6,694 bases of DNA, from assembly GCA_036556325.1 (NCBI GenBank), contig DATBJR010000095.1, positions 1 through 6,694 on the forward strand, in the 5' to 3' direction. The position numbers were made by a program, and so were the translations under genes. Shown piece by piece: positions 1 through 6,222 of this stretch. Under the pieces are notes generated by a model. It did not search any database and was not told the DNA's origin. It worked only from the letters and a program-made list of their open reading frames with translations. The DNA comes from DASSCW01 sp036556325 (lineage in GTDB: Bacteria; Chloroflexota; Limnocylindria; QHBO01). The stretch's first letter is position 1. Every line of letters starts with the position of its first letter.

Positions 1-401
1 CGCCGCAGGTCGCGGTTGCCGTCGAAGACGATGCCCATCATGTCGTACATCTCGCGCTCATGGAACATCGCGCCCTCCCACAGGCCGGTGACGGTGGGAA
101 TGTGCGGGTTGGCGCGGTCGACGCGGCAGCGCAGCCGCAGCCAGGCCGGATGCAGGTCGGAGTAGAGGTGGTACACCACCTCGAAGCGCTCGTGCGCCCC
201 GTAGTCGACCGCGGCGGCGTCGCCCAGCCACCAGAAGCGCAGCTCCTCGTCATCGCGGAAGGCGCGGAGCAGCTCGACGTTGCGGGCGCCATCGGCCTGG
301 ACCTCGACCGTGTCGTCATCGGTCCAGAGCGTGTCGGCCAGCTCGGGAAAGCGGTCGGTCAGCGCGCGGACCAGCGCACCCGCCGCGGCCGGTGCGGTCA
401 G
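1..401 (-). CDS. nuoC: NADH-quinone oxidoreductase subunit C, partial (C-terminus beyond window)
   Basis: This is the 30-kDa-type subunit of the peripheral arm of respiratory complex I, which lies at the quinone-facing base of the arm. The frame gives 133 residues before the window edge cuts it. The family core is clear: AVDY (about residues 64-67), RFEVVYHLYS (72-81), an LRLRCRV strand (88-94), the HEREMYDMMGI segment (114-124) and FDGNRDLR (126-133). The usual family text is GHPDLRR, so the His is replaced by Asn here. No ATG, GTG or TTG lies in frame at the expected N-terminus. The best start is CTG at 401-399, which overlaps the nuoB stop (CTGA) and has AGGAG at 413-409, seven bases upstream. 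A GTG at 458-456 is the only nearby conventional alternative; it would overlap nuoB by about 60 bases and has a family-atypical Arg/Ala-rich lead-in. Identity is secure; the start is less so. Confidence 0.93.
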   Translation of the reverse strand, partial: MTAPAAAGALVRALTDRFPELADTLWTDDDTVEVQADGARNVELLRAFRDDEELRFWWLGDAAAVDYGAHERFEVVYHLYSDLHPAWLRLRCRVDRANPHIPTVTGLWEGAMFHEREMYDMMGIVFDGNRDLR

Positions 402-1081
402 CGCACGTCTCCTTCCCAGGCCAGCCGCTGCGGCCCGCGGTCGACGTAGGTCGGCCACTGCCCGCGGCGCTGCTTCACCAGCTCCTGCAGCTTGATGAGC
501 CCGTAGATCAGTCCTTCCGGGCGGGGCGGGCAGCCGGGCACGTAGACGTCCACCGGCATGACCCGGTCGACGCCCTGGACCACCGAGTAGCTGCGCTTGA
601 AGCGCCCACCGGACGTGGTGCAGGTTCCCATGGCCACGCACCACTTGGGCTCGGGCATCTGCTCCCACAGTCGGACCAGTGGTCCGGCCATCTTCGTCGT
701 CAGCGTGCCGGCCACGATCAGCACGTCCGCCTGCCGCGGGCTGGCGCGGAACGGGAACATCCCGAAGCGGTCCACGTCGTTCTTCGCGGTCGCGGTGCTC
801 ATCATCTCGATGGCGCAGCAGCTCAGCCCGGACAGCAGCGGCCACAGCGAGTTGGCCCGGATCAGGTCCAGCAGCCAGTCGGCCTTGGTGGGAATCACTT
901 CCAGCAGGCCGTGGAAGCCACCCCGCGGGTGCTCCTCCATGCCGAACTCGCGCAGCAGCTCGTCGTCGCCGGCCTGGTCCGGGATGATGATCGGCGGCGG
1001 CGCCGTGCCCGTGGCCCCGGCCGTGCCGGCGGCCGCGCCGGTCCCGGCGCGGTCGGCCGGATCAGTGGTGTTCATCGCCAT
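398..1081 (-). CDS. nuoB: NADH-quinone oxidoreductase subunit B
   Basis: This is the 20-kDa-type subunit of complex I that holds the terminal iron-sulfur cluster N2, which passes electrons to quinone. The 227-residue product shows all four expected cluster cysteines: the adjacent pair C88-C89 in SGLSCCAIEMM, C154 in MGTCTTSGG and C184 in VPGCPPRPE. Other family text includes RFGMFPFRASPRQADVLIVAGT (around 105-126, core RQADVLIV). The N-terminus carries an extra stretch of roughly 40-50 residues rich in Ala, Gly and Thr ahead of the usual start of the domain. ATG at 1081 is preferred because GGGAG lies seven bases upstream (1093-1089). A second in-frame ATG at 1075 forms an ATGA overlap with the nuoA stop but sits 13 bases from that site. 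The gene overlaps nuoA by ten bases and nuoC by a CTGA junction, so the three form one operon. Confidence 0.97.
   Translation of the reverse strand: MAMNTTDPADRAGTGAAAGTAGATGTAPPPIIIPDQAGDDELLREFGMEEHPRGGFHGLLEVIPTKADWLLDLIRANSLWPLLSGLSCCAIEMMSTATAKNDVDRFGMFPFRASPRQADVLIVAGTLTTKMAGPLVRLWEQMPEPKWCVAMGTCTTSGGRFKRSYSVVQGVDRVMPVDVYVPGCPPRPEGLIYGLIKLQELVKQRRGQWPTYVDRGPQRLAWEGDVR
409..413 (-). promoter_or_regulatory. Ribosome binding site deciding the nuoC CTG start
   Basis: On the minus strand the sequence reads GGAAGGAG, then seven bases, then CTG, then ACC. The CTG at 401-399 shares its last two bases with the nuoB TGA stop. The strong Shine-Dalgarno match at normal spacing is the main reason to accept a CTG initiation codon. 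It also suggests that nuoC translation is coupled to termination of nuoB. Confidence 0.6.
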
Positions 1082-1431
1082 TTCAGATCTCCCTTCCGCC
1101 AGGCGTACAGCTCGCCGAACATCAGGATGGCAAGGAAGAGGCCAATCACGATCATCCCCGGCACCGCCACCACGCGGACGGTGATGGCCCACAGGTAGAC
1201 GAAGATGATCTCGACGTCGAAGGACACGAACAGCAGCGCGTACAGGTAGAACGCCAGGCCGAAACGCGACCAGGTGTCACCGATCGTGTCGATCCCGCTC
1301 TCGTACGGCAGTCCCTTCTGCGGACGGGAGCGGCGGTGCGTGATCAGCCACGAGAACAGGATCGTGCCGAACACGAACGTCGTGGCGGCGAACCCGAACC
1401 CGAGGACGTAGATCAAGCCGGTCTGATCCAT
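1072..1431 (-). CDS. nuoA: NADH-quinone oxidoreductase subunit A
   Basis: This is a small membrane subunit of complex I next to the quinone channel. The 119-residue product has the usual three membrane helices, at about 5-30, 58-82 and 88-109. The loop after helix 1 carries PYESG (42-46), and helix 2 carries RFGLAFYLYALLFVSFDVEI with the family's conserved acidic pair (D72, E74). The C-terminus ends in the typical LYAWRKGDLKW pattern. The start at 1431 gives the family's normal length and has GGAG at 1440-1437, five bases upstream. Longer readings up to 1497 only add a basic, unrelated lead. It is the first gene of the nuo operon in this window. The 154 bases up to the next gene (1586) could hold its promoter, but I see only a weak extended -10-like TGGTAGACT (1551-1543) without a convincing -35. 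Confidence 0.96.
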   Translation of the reverse strand: MDQTGLIYVLGFGFAATTFVFGTILFSWLITHRRSRPQKGLPYESGIDTIGDTWSRFGLAFYLYALLFVSFDVEIIFVYLWAITVRVVAVPGMIVIGLFLAILMFGELYAWRKGDLKWR

Positions 1432-1585
1432 GTCAGCTCCGCGTCTGCCCTCTTCGATGTTGCCCTGGCGTCGGCGAGACACCCGGGGGACGTTCACGCT
1501 TTCGAGATGCGGCCGGCCTGGGGAGCACGGTCGCAGGACAACAGTCTACCAATCCCGTATGCCGCCTACCGGTGAGCAGGCTTCG

Positions 1586-2740
1586 CTAGCGGCCCTGCCA
1601 CGACGCGTCCACCAGGATCCGCAGCCCGTCGCTGACCAGCGCATGCCCGCCGAGCAGGAACGGGACCGATGCGGCCGCCGCGGCCTCCACCAGCTCCCCC
1701 AGCCAGCCCCCGCCGGCGCGGGCACGGTCGCCGAAGTCCGATGCGAACCGTTCCTCCTCACCGGGCCAGGCAGCGGCGTCCGCCGAACCGGAGAGCGATG
1801 CCATCAGGACGCGCGTGTCCAGGATCACCGCGTCCCCCAGGGCGGCGAGCTGGGCCACCAGGTCCGCAGCGCCCAGCCGGGCCACCCAGCCGGCCAGCAG
1901 GGAGCGCGGGACCCCGTCGCGCGCGGAGCGCATCCCGCGCTCCTCGATGAAGCAGCGGACGCGGCAGGCGGTCTCGGATTCGAGGTACGCCCACGCCGAC
2001 GACGGGATGCGTCCCGCCACCACCAGCTCTGCGTCGCGGCTGCGGACCACCGTGCCAAGATCGACCAGGTGCGGTACGGCCAGCTCCCCGCCGCCGGGCA
2101 GACGCGCCATCTCCAGGAAGGCGGTCACCACGCCCTCGAGCACGCGCGTCCCCGGCAGTCGGGTCGCCAGGCGCAGCAGCGCCAGGTCCAGCGGCGTGTC
2201 GACGTCGAACCGCGACCAGCGCTCGGCGGACAGGTCCCGGGACGAGAACCCGGCGCGTTCCAGGCAGCGCACGGCGGCGTTGTCATTCGGGCAGCCCGCC
2301 AGCGCATCCAGGGCGGCGTCGATGTCGCCGGCCACGACGAACGCATCCGCACTGAAGCGGTTGTTGGCGACCACCTCGCCGGCTACCGGAGAGAGCAGGG
2401 CGTCCAGGCCGGCATCGGCCAGCAGGGCGAGCGCCCCCGCCCCCGCATAGCCGATGGCGTCGAGCGGCCGCGAGCCGGACTCTGCTTCGCGCCGCGCGTC
2501 GCGGGCGGCGGCCGTGAACCACTGGCCCCAATGGAAGCCGGCCGACGGCAGGGCGGCCGGCAAGCGGGCCACGGCCGCGCCCTGGGCTCCGAGCCGCCGC
2601 GACAGCTCGCTGGCCAGCAGCCGCTGGCCGGCGGCCGCGACGGCACCGTAGGCACCCATCGGCTCCTCATCGGCCGAGCGGTCGACCACGAGGAGCAGCG
2701 GTGCCGGCCGTTCGGGCCTGCTCATCGGCCCTGCCGCCAT
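1586..2740 (-). CDS. Unrecognised 384-residue protein, possible nucleotidyltransferase-like N-terminal half
   Basis: I do not recognise this family with certainty. The frame is open for 384 codons, with no signal peptide or membrane helix. The N-terminal half (about 10-195) alternates hydrophobic strands with helices and ends in RFDVDTPLDLALL (177-189), which resembles the conserved D-x-DTP-x-DL segment near the end of MobA/CofC/IspD-type nucleotidyltransferases. SPVAGEVVANNRFSADAF (117-134) looks like a conserved core. The glycine-rich GGxGxR nucleotide loop of those enzymes is missing, so activity is doubtful. The second half (about 200-384) contains AELVVAGRIP (237-246), EERGM (266-270), DAVILDTRVLMA (303-314) and FLLGGHALVSDGL (361-373), and I cannot assign it. 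ATG at 2740 has no Shine-Dalgarno sequence (CACCTCC precedes it). ATG at 2725 has a weak GCAGGG and is an equal candidate. It is divergent from the oxidoreductase and codirectional with nuo, 154 bases upstream of nuoA. Confidence 0.8.
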   Translation of the reverse strand: MAAGPMSRPERPAPLLLVVDRSADEEPMGAYGAVAAAGQRLLASELSRRLGAQGAAVARLPAALPSAGFHWGQWFTAAARDARREAESGSRPLDAIGYAGAGALALLADAGLDALLSPVAGEVVANNRFSADAFVVAGDIDAALDALAGCPNDNAAVRCLERAGFSSRDLSAERWSRFDVDTPLDLALLRLATRLPGTRVLEGVVTAFLEMARLPGGGELAVPHLVDLGTVVRSRDAELVVAGRIPSSAWAYLESETACRVRCFIEERGMRSARDGVPRSLLAGWVARLGAADLVAQLAALGDAVILDTRVLMASLSGSADAAAWPGEEERFASDFGDRARAGGGWLGELVEAAAAASVPFLLGGHALVSDGLRILVDASWQGR

Positions 2741-2763
2741 TCGGAGGTGACACCGCGCACCAC

Positions 2764-2798
2764 TGTCATTGACATTAGGCTAGGGGCTAGGGTTCACT
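2764..2798 (+). promoter_or_regulatory. Putative promoter and operator of the oxidoreductase/ATP-grasp unit
   Basis: A perfect sigma-70 -35 hexamer, TTGACA, stands at 2769-2774 in otherwise very GC-rich DNA. The best -10 at 18-base spacing is TTCACT (2793-2798), which is poor, so the promoter is tentative. The hexamer lies inside an 11-base perfect palindrome, TGTCA-T-TGACA (2764-2774). A further TGACA occurs at 2748-2752. The spacer contains GGCTAGG twice in tandem (2778-2784 and 2785-2791). The site is between divergent genes, so a regulator bound to the palindrome could affect both. Confidence 0.35.
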
Positions 2799-2875
2799 CG
2801 CGCGGCTCGACGGGCCATCGCGCCGCACGCCACGACGCGCCGGACCGCCGATCTCGACTCATTCGCGTGGAACCC

Positions 2876-4045
2876 ATGGAATCATCCGACCTCATCATCG
2901 TCGGGGCAGGACCGTATGGCCTCTCCGTCGCAGCGCACCTGGCGGCCGCTCAGCCGCGCCTCCAGCTGCGCGTGTTCGGCGAGCCGATGTCCTTCTGGGC
3001 CGAGCACATGCCGGTGGGGATGCTGCTGCGCTCCCCCTGGGTCGCATCCAACCTGTCGGATCCCCTGGGCGCGCTGACGCTGGATACCTACCGGTCGAGC
3101 CAGCGACTCGACTTCGCCTCGCCGGTCCCGCTCGAATCCTTCACCGGCTACGGCCGCTGGTTCCAGCGCAACGCGGTCCCCGAGGTCGACCAGCGCACGG
3201 TGACCTGCATCGCGCCGGATTCCGGCAGGTTCACCCTCACCCTGGCGGATGGGGCCCAGATCGACGCGCGCCGGGTGATCGTGGCCACCGGAATCGGCTA
3301 CTTTCCGCACGTGCCCGATGCGTTCGCCGGCCTGCCGGTCAGCCTGGTCTCGCATACCTCCGCCCACCAGGACCTTGGTCGGTTCGCCGGACGCGAGGTG
3401 CTGGTCGTTGGTGCCGGCCAGAGCGCACTCGAGTCGGCGGCGCTGCTGCGTGAGTCCGGCGCCACCGTGGAGCTGCTGGCCCGCACCGACGGGATTCGCT
3501 ATCTCCACCAGCGGGCGCTGCTGCACCGCTGGCCGCTGGAGCAGATCCTGTATGCCCCACCCGACGTCGGCCCGGCCCTGCTCAGCCAGCTGGTGGCGCG
3601 GCCGAACCTCTACCGGCGTGCACCGCGTCGCCTGCAGGACCGCTGGGGACCGCGGGCCATCCGCGCCGCCGGCGCGGCGTGGCTCAAGGACCGCCTCAGC
3701 GACGTCCCAACCGAGACGCTGCGGTCGGTGACCGCTGCCGCCGCGGACGGCGATCGTGTGCGGCTGACGCTGGACGACGGGAGCGAGAAGCTGGCCGACC
3801 ACGTCCTGCTCGGCACCGGCTATCGCGTCGACCTAAGGCGGTACCCGTTTCTGGACCAGGGCCTGCTGGCCCGGATCCGAGCCATGGACGGCTATCCGGT
3901 GCTGGACGCCGGGTTCCAGACCAGCGTGAAGGGGCTCCACTTCGTCGGGGCACCCGCCGCCTGGAGCTTTGGGCCGCTGATGCGCTTCGTCGCCGGCGCC
4001 GATTTCACCGCCCGGGCCGTGGCCAGGCGAGTAGCGGCGAGCTGA
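2876..4045 (+). CDS. FAD-dependent, NAD(P)-binding monooxygenase-like oxidoreductase
   Basis: This is a cytosolic two-dinucleotide-fold flavoprotein, 389 residues long. The FAD-binding motif GAGPYG is at residues 10-15, right after the N-terminal strand. A second Rossmann motif GAGQSA (179-184) follows FAGREVLVV and is the NAD(P)H site. VIVATGIGYFPHVP (134-147) and LLGTGYR (311-317) are the ATG-type linkers of this superfamily. SHTSAHQDLGRFAG (159-172) matches the HS-x-x-x-x-D-x-x-x-F-x-G region ahead of the second fold. FWAEHMPVGMLLRSPW (40-55) is in the substrate-facing region. The layout fits class B flavin monooxygenases and the related lysine/ornithine N-hydroxylases, but the substrate is not visible. 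ATG at 2876 puts GAGPYG at the normal distance; an in-frame GTG at 2867 is possible. The ATP-grasp gene begins 10 bases after the stop, so the two are almost certainly cotranscribed. Confidence 0.9.
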   Translation: MESSDLIIVGAGPYGLSVAAHLAAAQPRLQLRVFGEPMSFWAEHMPVGMLLRSPWVASNLSDPLGALTLDTYRSSQRLDFASPVPLESFTGYGRWFQRNAVPEVDQRTVTCIAPDSGRFTLTLADGAQIDARRVIVATGIGYFPHVPDAFAGLPVSLVSHTSAHQDLGRFAGREVLVVGAGQSALESAALLRESGATVELLARTDGIRYLHQRALLHRWPLEQILYAPPDVGPALLSQLVARPNLYRRAPRRLQDRWGPRAIRAAGAAWLKDRLSDVPTETLRSVTAAAADGDRVRLTLDDGSEKLADHVLLGTGYRVDLRRYPFLDQGLLARIRAMDGYPVLDAGFQTSVKGLHFVGAPAAWSFGPLMRFVAGADFTARAVARRVAAS

Positions 4046-4055
4046 GGCACCGCAG

Positions 4056-5438
4056 ATGAGCGCTAAGCCCATCGGCGCCCTGGTGATCGGCGGTGATTAC
4101 CGGGCCCTCGGCGCCGTCCGCAGCCTGGGACGCCAGGGCGTGCCGGTCGACGTGCTCTATGACCGCGAGCACCCACTCGCCCCTGCCTCACGATTTGCCC
4201 GGCGCCGGATCGCCTGGCCCGCGGACGACCGTCGGCGCCTGGCCCTGCTCCTGCGGCTCGCGGATCGCGGGGGCCTGTTCGGCGAGGTGCTCATCCCGAG
4301 CTCCGACGAGGTAGCGGCGTTCATCGGCCGCCACCACGCCGAGCTGGCCGCGCGCTATCGCCTGACGACTCCCCGCTGGGATCGGCTGCAGTGGGCGCAC
4401 GACAAGCGCCGCCTCCATGAGCTCGCGGATCGGGTGGGCGTCGCGCATCCGTGGACGGCCTATCCCACCGCTGGCGACGACGTCCCGCGCCTGGTGCGCG
4501 ATTTCCCCATGGTCCTCAAGCCGGTCTCCCACGAGGCACCCAACCCGTTGGCTCGCGACAAGGCGTGGCGCGTCGACGATGCCCGCGCGCTGGCCGACCG
4601 CTATGCCGAGGCGCTCGCCTTCCTGCGCCCTGAGCAGGTCATGCTGCAGGAGCTGATCCCGGGCGGCGGCGAGGCGCAGTACTCGTATGGCGCCGTGGTC
4701 GAACGGGGACGACCGCTGGCGGAGGTCGTCGCACGCCGCCTGCGCCAATACCCCATGGACTTTGGCCGGCTGAGCACCTTCGTCGACACCGTGGACGAGC
4801 CAACCGTGGTGGACGCCAGCCGGCGGCTGCTGGCCGCCGCGCGCTACACCGGGTTGATCGAGATCGAGTTCAAGCGCGACCCGCGCGACGGGCGGTTCAA
4901 GGTCCTGGACGCGAACCCGCGCATCTGGGGCTGGCATACCCTGACGCAGCGGACCGGACCCGATTTCGTCCACCTTCTCTACCGCATGGTCGTCGGCGCG
5001 CCGGTGGCGGCCGCGCCGGCGTCGCCGGGCCTGCGCTGGGCGCGCCTGGACGCGGACCTGGCCGCCTCGGCCGGTGAGCTCCTCGCCGGCCGGCTGCCGC
5101 CGACGGACTACGTCCGCTCGCTCGCGGGCCGCGTGGAAGCGGCCATCTTCGCCGCCGACGATCCGCTGCCCGGCGCGGTGGCCCTCGGCCAGCTTCAGAT
5201 CATGGCGCTCCGGGGGGCGGCCGCCCGCCTGGCCACGCCCCTGCGGCGCGCCCTGCGATCAGCGTCCGGCGCCGCCGATGATCGTTCGGATCTGCTCGAG
5301 GTGCATCAGGTCATGCACGCCGGCAAAGAGCAGCCACTCCCCGCAGCGCAGAAAGCCGACCAGCGGGTGGTCCAGCGGACAGGGCTGCGCCTCGTGTCCG
5401 GCGATCGCGGCAGCCGAGATCGCCATCGAGCGGCGTGA
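4056..5438 (+). CDS. ATP-grasp carboxylate-amine ligase-like protein
   Basis: ATP-grasp enzymes activate a carboxylate as an acyl phosphate and join it to an amine or other nucleophile. The N-terminal domain opens with GALVIGGDYRALGAVRSLGR (7-26) and VPVDVLYDREH (29-39), a form typical of the predicted carboligase group (COG3919 as I recall it). The ATP-grasp fold follows: K117 in DKRRLHELADRVGVAHPWT, K155 in FPMVLKPVS, E199 in MLQELIPGGG, E269 and E271 in GLIEIEFKRD, and D285, N287 and R289 in KVLDANPRIWGW. These are the nucleotide-binding lysines and the metal-binding acidic and Asn residues. GAGG at 4044-4047 overlaps the upstream stop codon and lies eight bases before the ATG, implying coupled translation. 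The domain seems complete by about residue 400. The last 58 or so residues are Gln/Arg/His-rich, lie opposite the DinB gene, and look like read-through past an older stop. The substrates are unknown. Confidence 0.9.
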   Translation: MSAKPIGALVIGGDYRALGAVRSLGRQGVPVDVLYDREHPLAPASRFARRRIAWPADDRRRLALLLRLADRGGLFGEVLIPSSDEVAAFIGRHHAELAARYRLTTPRWDRLQWAHDKRRLHELADRVGVAHPWTAYPTAGDDVPRLVRDFPMVLKPVSHEAPNPLARDKAWRVDDARALADRYAEALAFLRPEQVMLQELIPGGGEAQYSYGAVVERGRPLAEVVARRLRQYPMDFGRLSTFVDTVDEPTVVDASRRLLAAARYTGLIEIEFKRDPRDGRFKVLDANPRIWGWHTLTQRTGPDFVHLLYRMVVGAPVAAAPASPGLRWARLDADLAASAGELLAGRLPPTDYVRSLAGRVEAAIFAADDPLPGAVALGQLQIMALRGAAARLATPLRRALRSASGAADDRSDLLEVHQVMHAGKEQPLPAAQKADQRVVQRTGLRLVSGDRGSRDRHRAA

Positions 5439-5852
5439 CTTGGCAAGGTAGGTCGCCAGCAGCTCGCGCGACGCATCCGCCGGTCCCGGGATGCCGGGAC
5501 GCACCACCGGCTCCTCCTCTGGCCACTCGCCCCGCGCCGCCATCGCCGCGGCACTGACCAGCCAGCGGCGCGATGCCGTGGTGTGGGCGAAGGCCTGCGC
5601 CACGTTCCAGTCCTCTTCGCCGCCGGGCCTGCGCAGGACGTCCTCGCCGCAGGCAGCCAGCGCGTCGGCCAGGGCATCGGCGATCGCCTCCTGCTCGGCC
5701 AGCACGTGGGGGGCGCTGCCGCTGCCCGCTCGAGCGGACAGCTCGCGCCGGAAGGCCGGGTTCGACCGCAGGTGGCCCTCCAGCGTGCGCCAGACGGCCA
5801 CCGTGTCGGGTGCGCGGCGCTCCACGGCCTCCAGCCAGGGCGGCGGAGGCAT
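5259..5852 (-). CDS. DinB-like four-helix metal-binding protein
   Basis: This 197-residue protein resembles the DinB/YfiT helical-bundle superfamily, whose members bind a divalent metal through three histidines; some are thiol transferases and many have no known role. The pattern here is H90 in WNVAQAFAHTTASRRWLV, and H180 and H184 in EWLLFAGVHDLMHLEQI, close to the C-terminus as expected. The rest is Ala/Arg/Glu-rich helix. The start at 5852 follows the darA stop by five bases, so the two are probably cotranscribed. I see only a weak ribosome binding site, which fits coupled translation. The C-terminal 58 or so codons lie opposite the 3' end of the ATP-grasp gene. Because they contain the H-x-x-x-H motif, the DinB reading is the real one in that overlap. 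Its biological job is not evident. Confidence 0.85.
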   Translation of the reverse strand: MPPPPWLEAVERRAPDTVAVWRTLEGHLRSNPAFRRELSARAGSGSAPHVLAEQEAIADALADALAACGEDVLRRPGGEEDWNVAQAFAHTTASRRWLVSAAAMAARGEWPEEEPVVRPGIPGPADASRELLATYLAKSRRSMAISAAAIAGHEAQPCPLDHPLVGFLRCGEWLLFAGVHDLMHLEQIRTIIGGAGR

Positions 5853-5857
5853 CGGCG

Positions 5858-6187
5858 TTAGAGGCGCTCGAAGCGCTCGACGGGAAGGACGAAGACCGTG
5901 GCTCCGCCGACCTCCACCTCGACCGGGTAGGGCATGTAGAACTCGCCCGGCTCCATGATGGGCGGCATGGGGTTCACGAACTGGCGGCGCGCGTGGCAGT
6001 TCGCGCTGATCAGCTCCAGCACGCCGTCCACCTGGTCATCCTCGACGCCGACCAGGATCGTGGCGTTGCCCTGCTTGAGGAAGCCACCCGACGAATGGAG
6101 CCGCGTGGCGCGGAACTCGCGCTCCAGCAGGGCGTCCACCAGATTGGCGGCATCCTCGTTGTGGACGATGGCGGTAACGAGCTTCAC
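5858..6187 (-). CDS. darA: Cyclic-di-AMP receptor, DarA/PstA (YaaQ) family PII-like protein
   Basis: This is a PII-like trimeric cytosolic signalling protein of the family that binds cyclic-di-AMP. It is 109 residues, the same length as Bacillus subtilis DarA as I remember it. It matches that protein in MKLVTAIVHNED (1-12), TRLHSSGGFLKQGNATILVG (28-47), VEDDQVDGVLELI (48-60) and the very characteristic YPVEVEVGGATVFVLPVERF (87-106). The SSGGFLKQGN stretch falls in the ligand-binding region of the family. The start is GTG at 6187, fixed by the family N-terminus; only a weak GAGAG precedes it. It lies downstream of tmk on the same strand, as in Firmicutes (tmk-yaaQ), and its stop is five bases before the DinB gene. 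Its presence implies cyclic-di-AMP signalling in this organism; no cyclase is in the window. Confidence 0.95.
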   Translation of the reverse strand: MKLVTAIVHNEDAANLVDALLEREFRATRLHSSGGFLKQGNATILVGVEDDQVDGVLELISANCHARRQFVNPMPPIMEPGEFYMPYPVEVEVGGATVFVLPVERFERL

Positions 6188-6216
6188 GACTCTCGCTCAG
6201 GTGCGGGCTGCGCCCG

Positions 6217-6222
6217 ATTATG
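6217..6222 (-). promoter_or_regulatory. Possible -10 element for darA
   Basis: The minus strand reads CATAAT, five of six matches to TATAAT, in a very GC-rich stretch 29 bases before the darA GTG. No good -35 is found at 16-18 bases; the nearest is TGGCCC at 18. Just downstream is a perfect stem of five base pairs, CGGGC-TGC-GCCCG (6204-6216), overlapping the expected transcription start. It suggests that darA and the DinB gene can be transcribed separately from tmk. Confidence 0.33.

Noticed and set aside
60..449. Plus-strand open frame of 129 codons opposite nuoC
   Set aside because: The minus strand encodes unmistakable NuoC motifs. The plus reading is a high-GC shadow.
1511..1518. Eight-base palindrome GGCCGGCC
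   Set aside because: Expected by chance in DNA this GC-rich; no repeat or promoter context.
1543..1551. Extended -10-like TGGTAGACT upstream of nuoA (minus strand)
   Set aside because: No matching -35 at 16-18 bases and only four of six -10 matches; too weak to call a promoter.
1563..1580. Possible terminator hairpin GCCT...AGGC between the 384-residue gene and nuoA
   Set aside because: The stem is only four base pairs and no T-run follows on the minus strand.
1430..2875. Plus-strand open frame that continues in frame into the oxidoreductase, which would give an 871-residue fusion
   Set aside because: The part before 2876 is Arg/Gln/Pro-rich with no domain and lies opposite the 384-residue gene. 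The flavin-binding motif begins right after ATG 2876, the normal position for the family.
2882..3802. Minus-strand open frame of 306 codons opposite the oxidoreductase
   Set aside because: Its composition is typical antisense His/Arg/Gly/Gln text, and the plus strand has both dinucleotide-binding motifs.
4188..4973. Minus-strand open frame of 261 codons opposite the ATP-grasp gene
   Set aside because: The plus strand keeps the ATP-grasp residues through this stretch; no recognisable domain on the minus strand.
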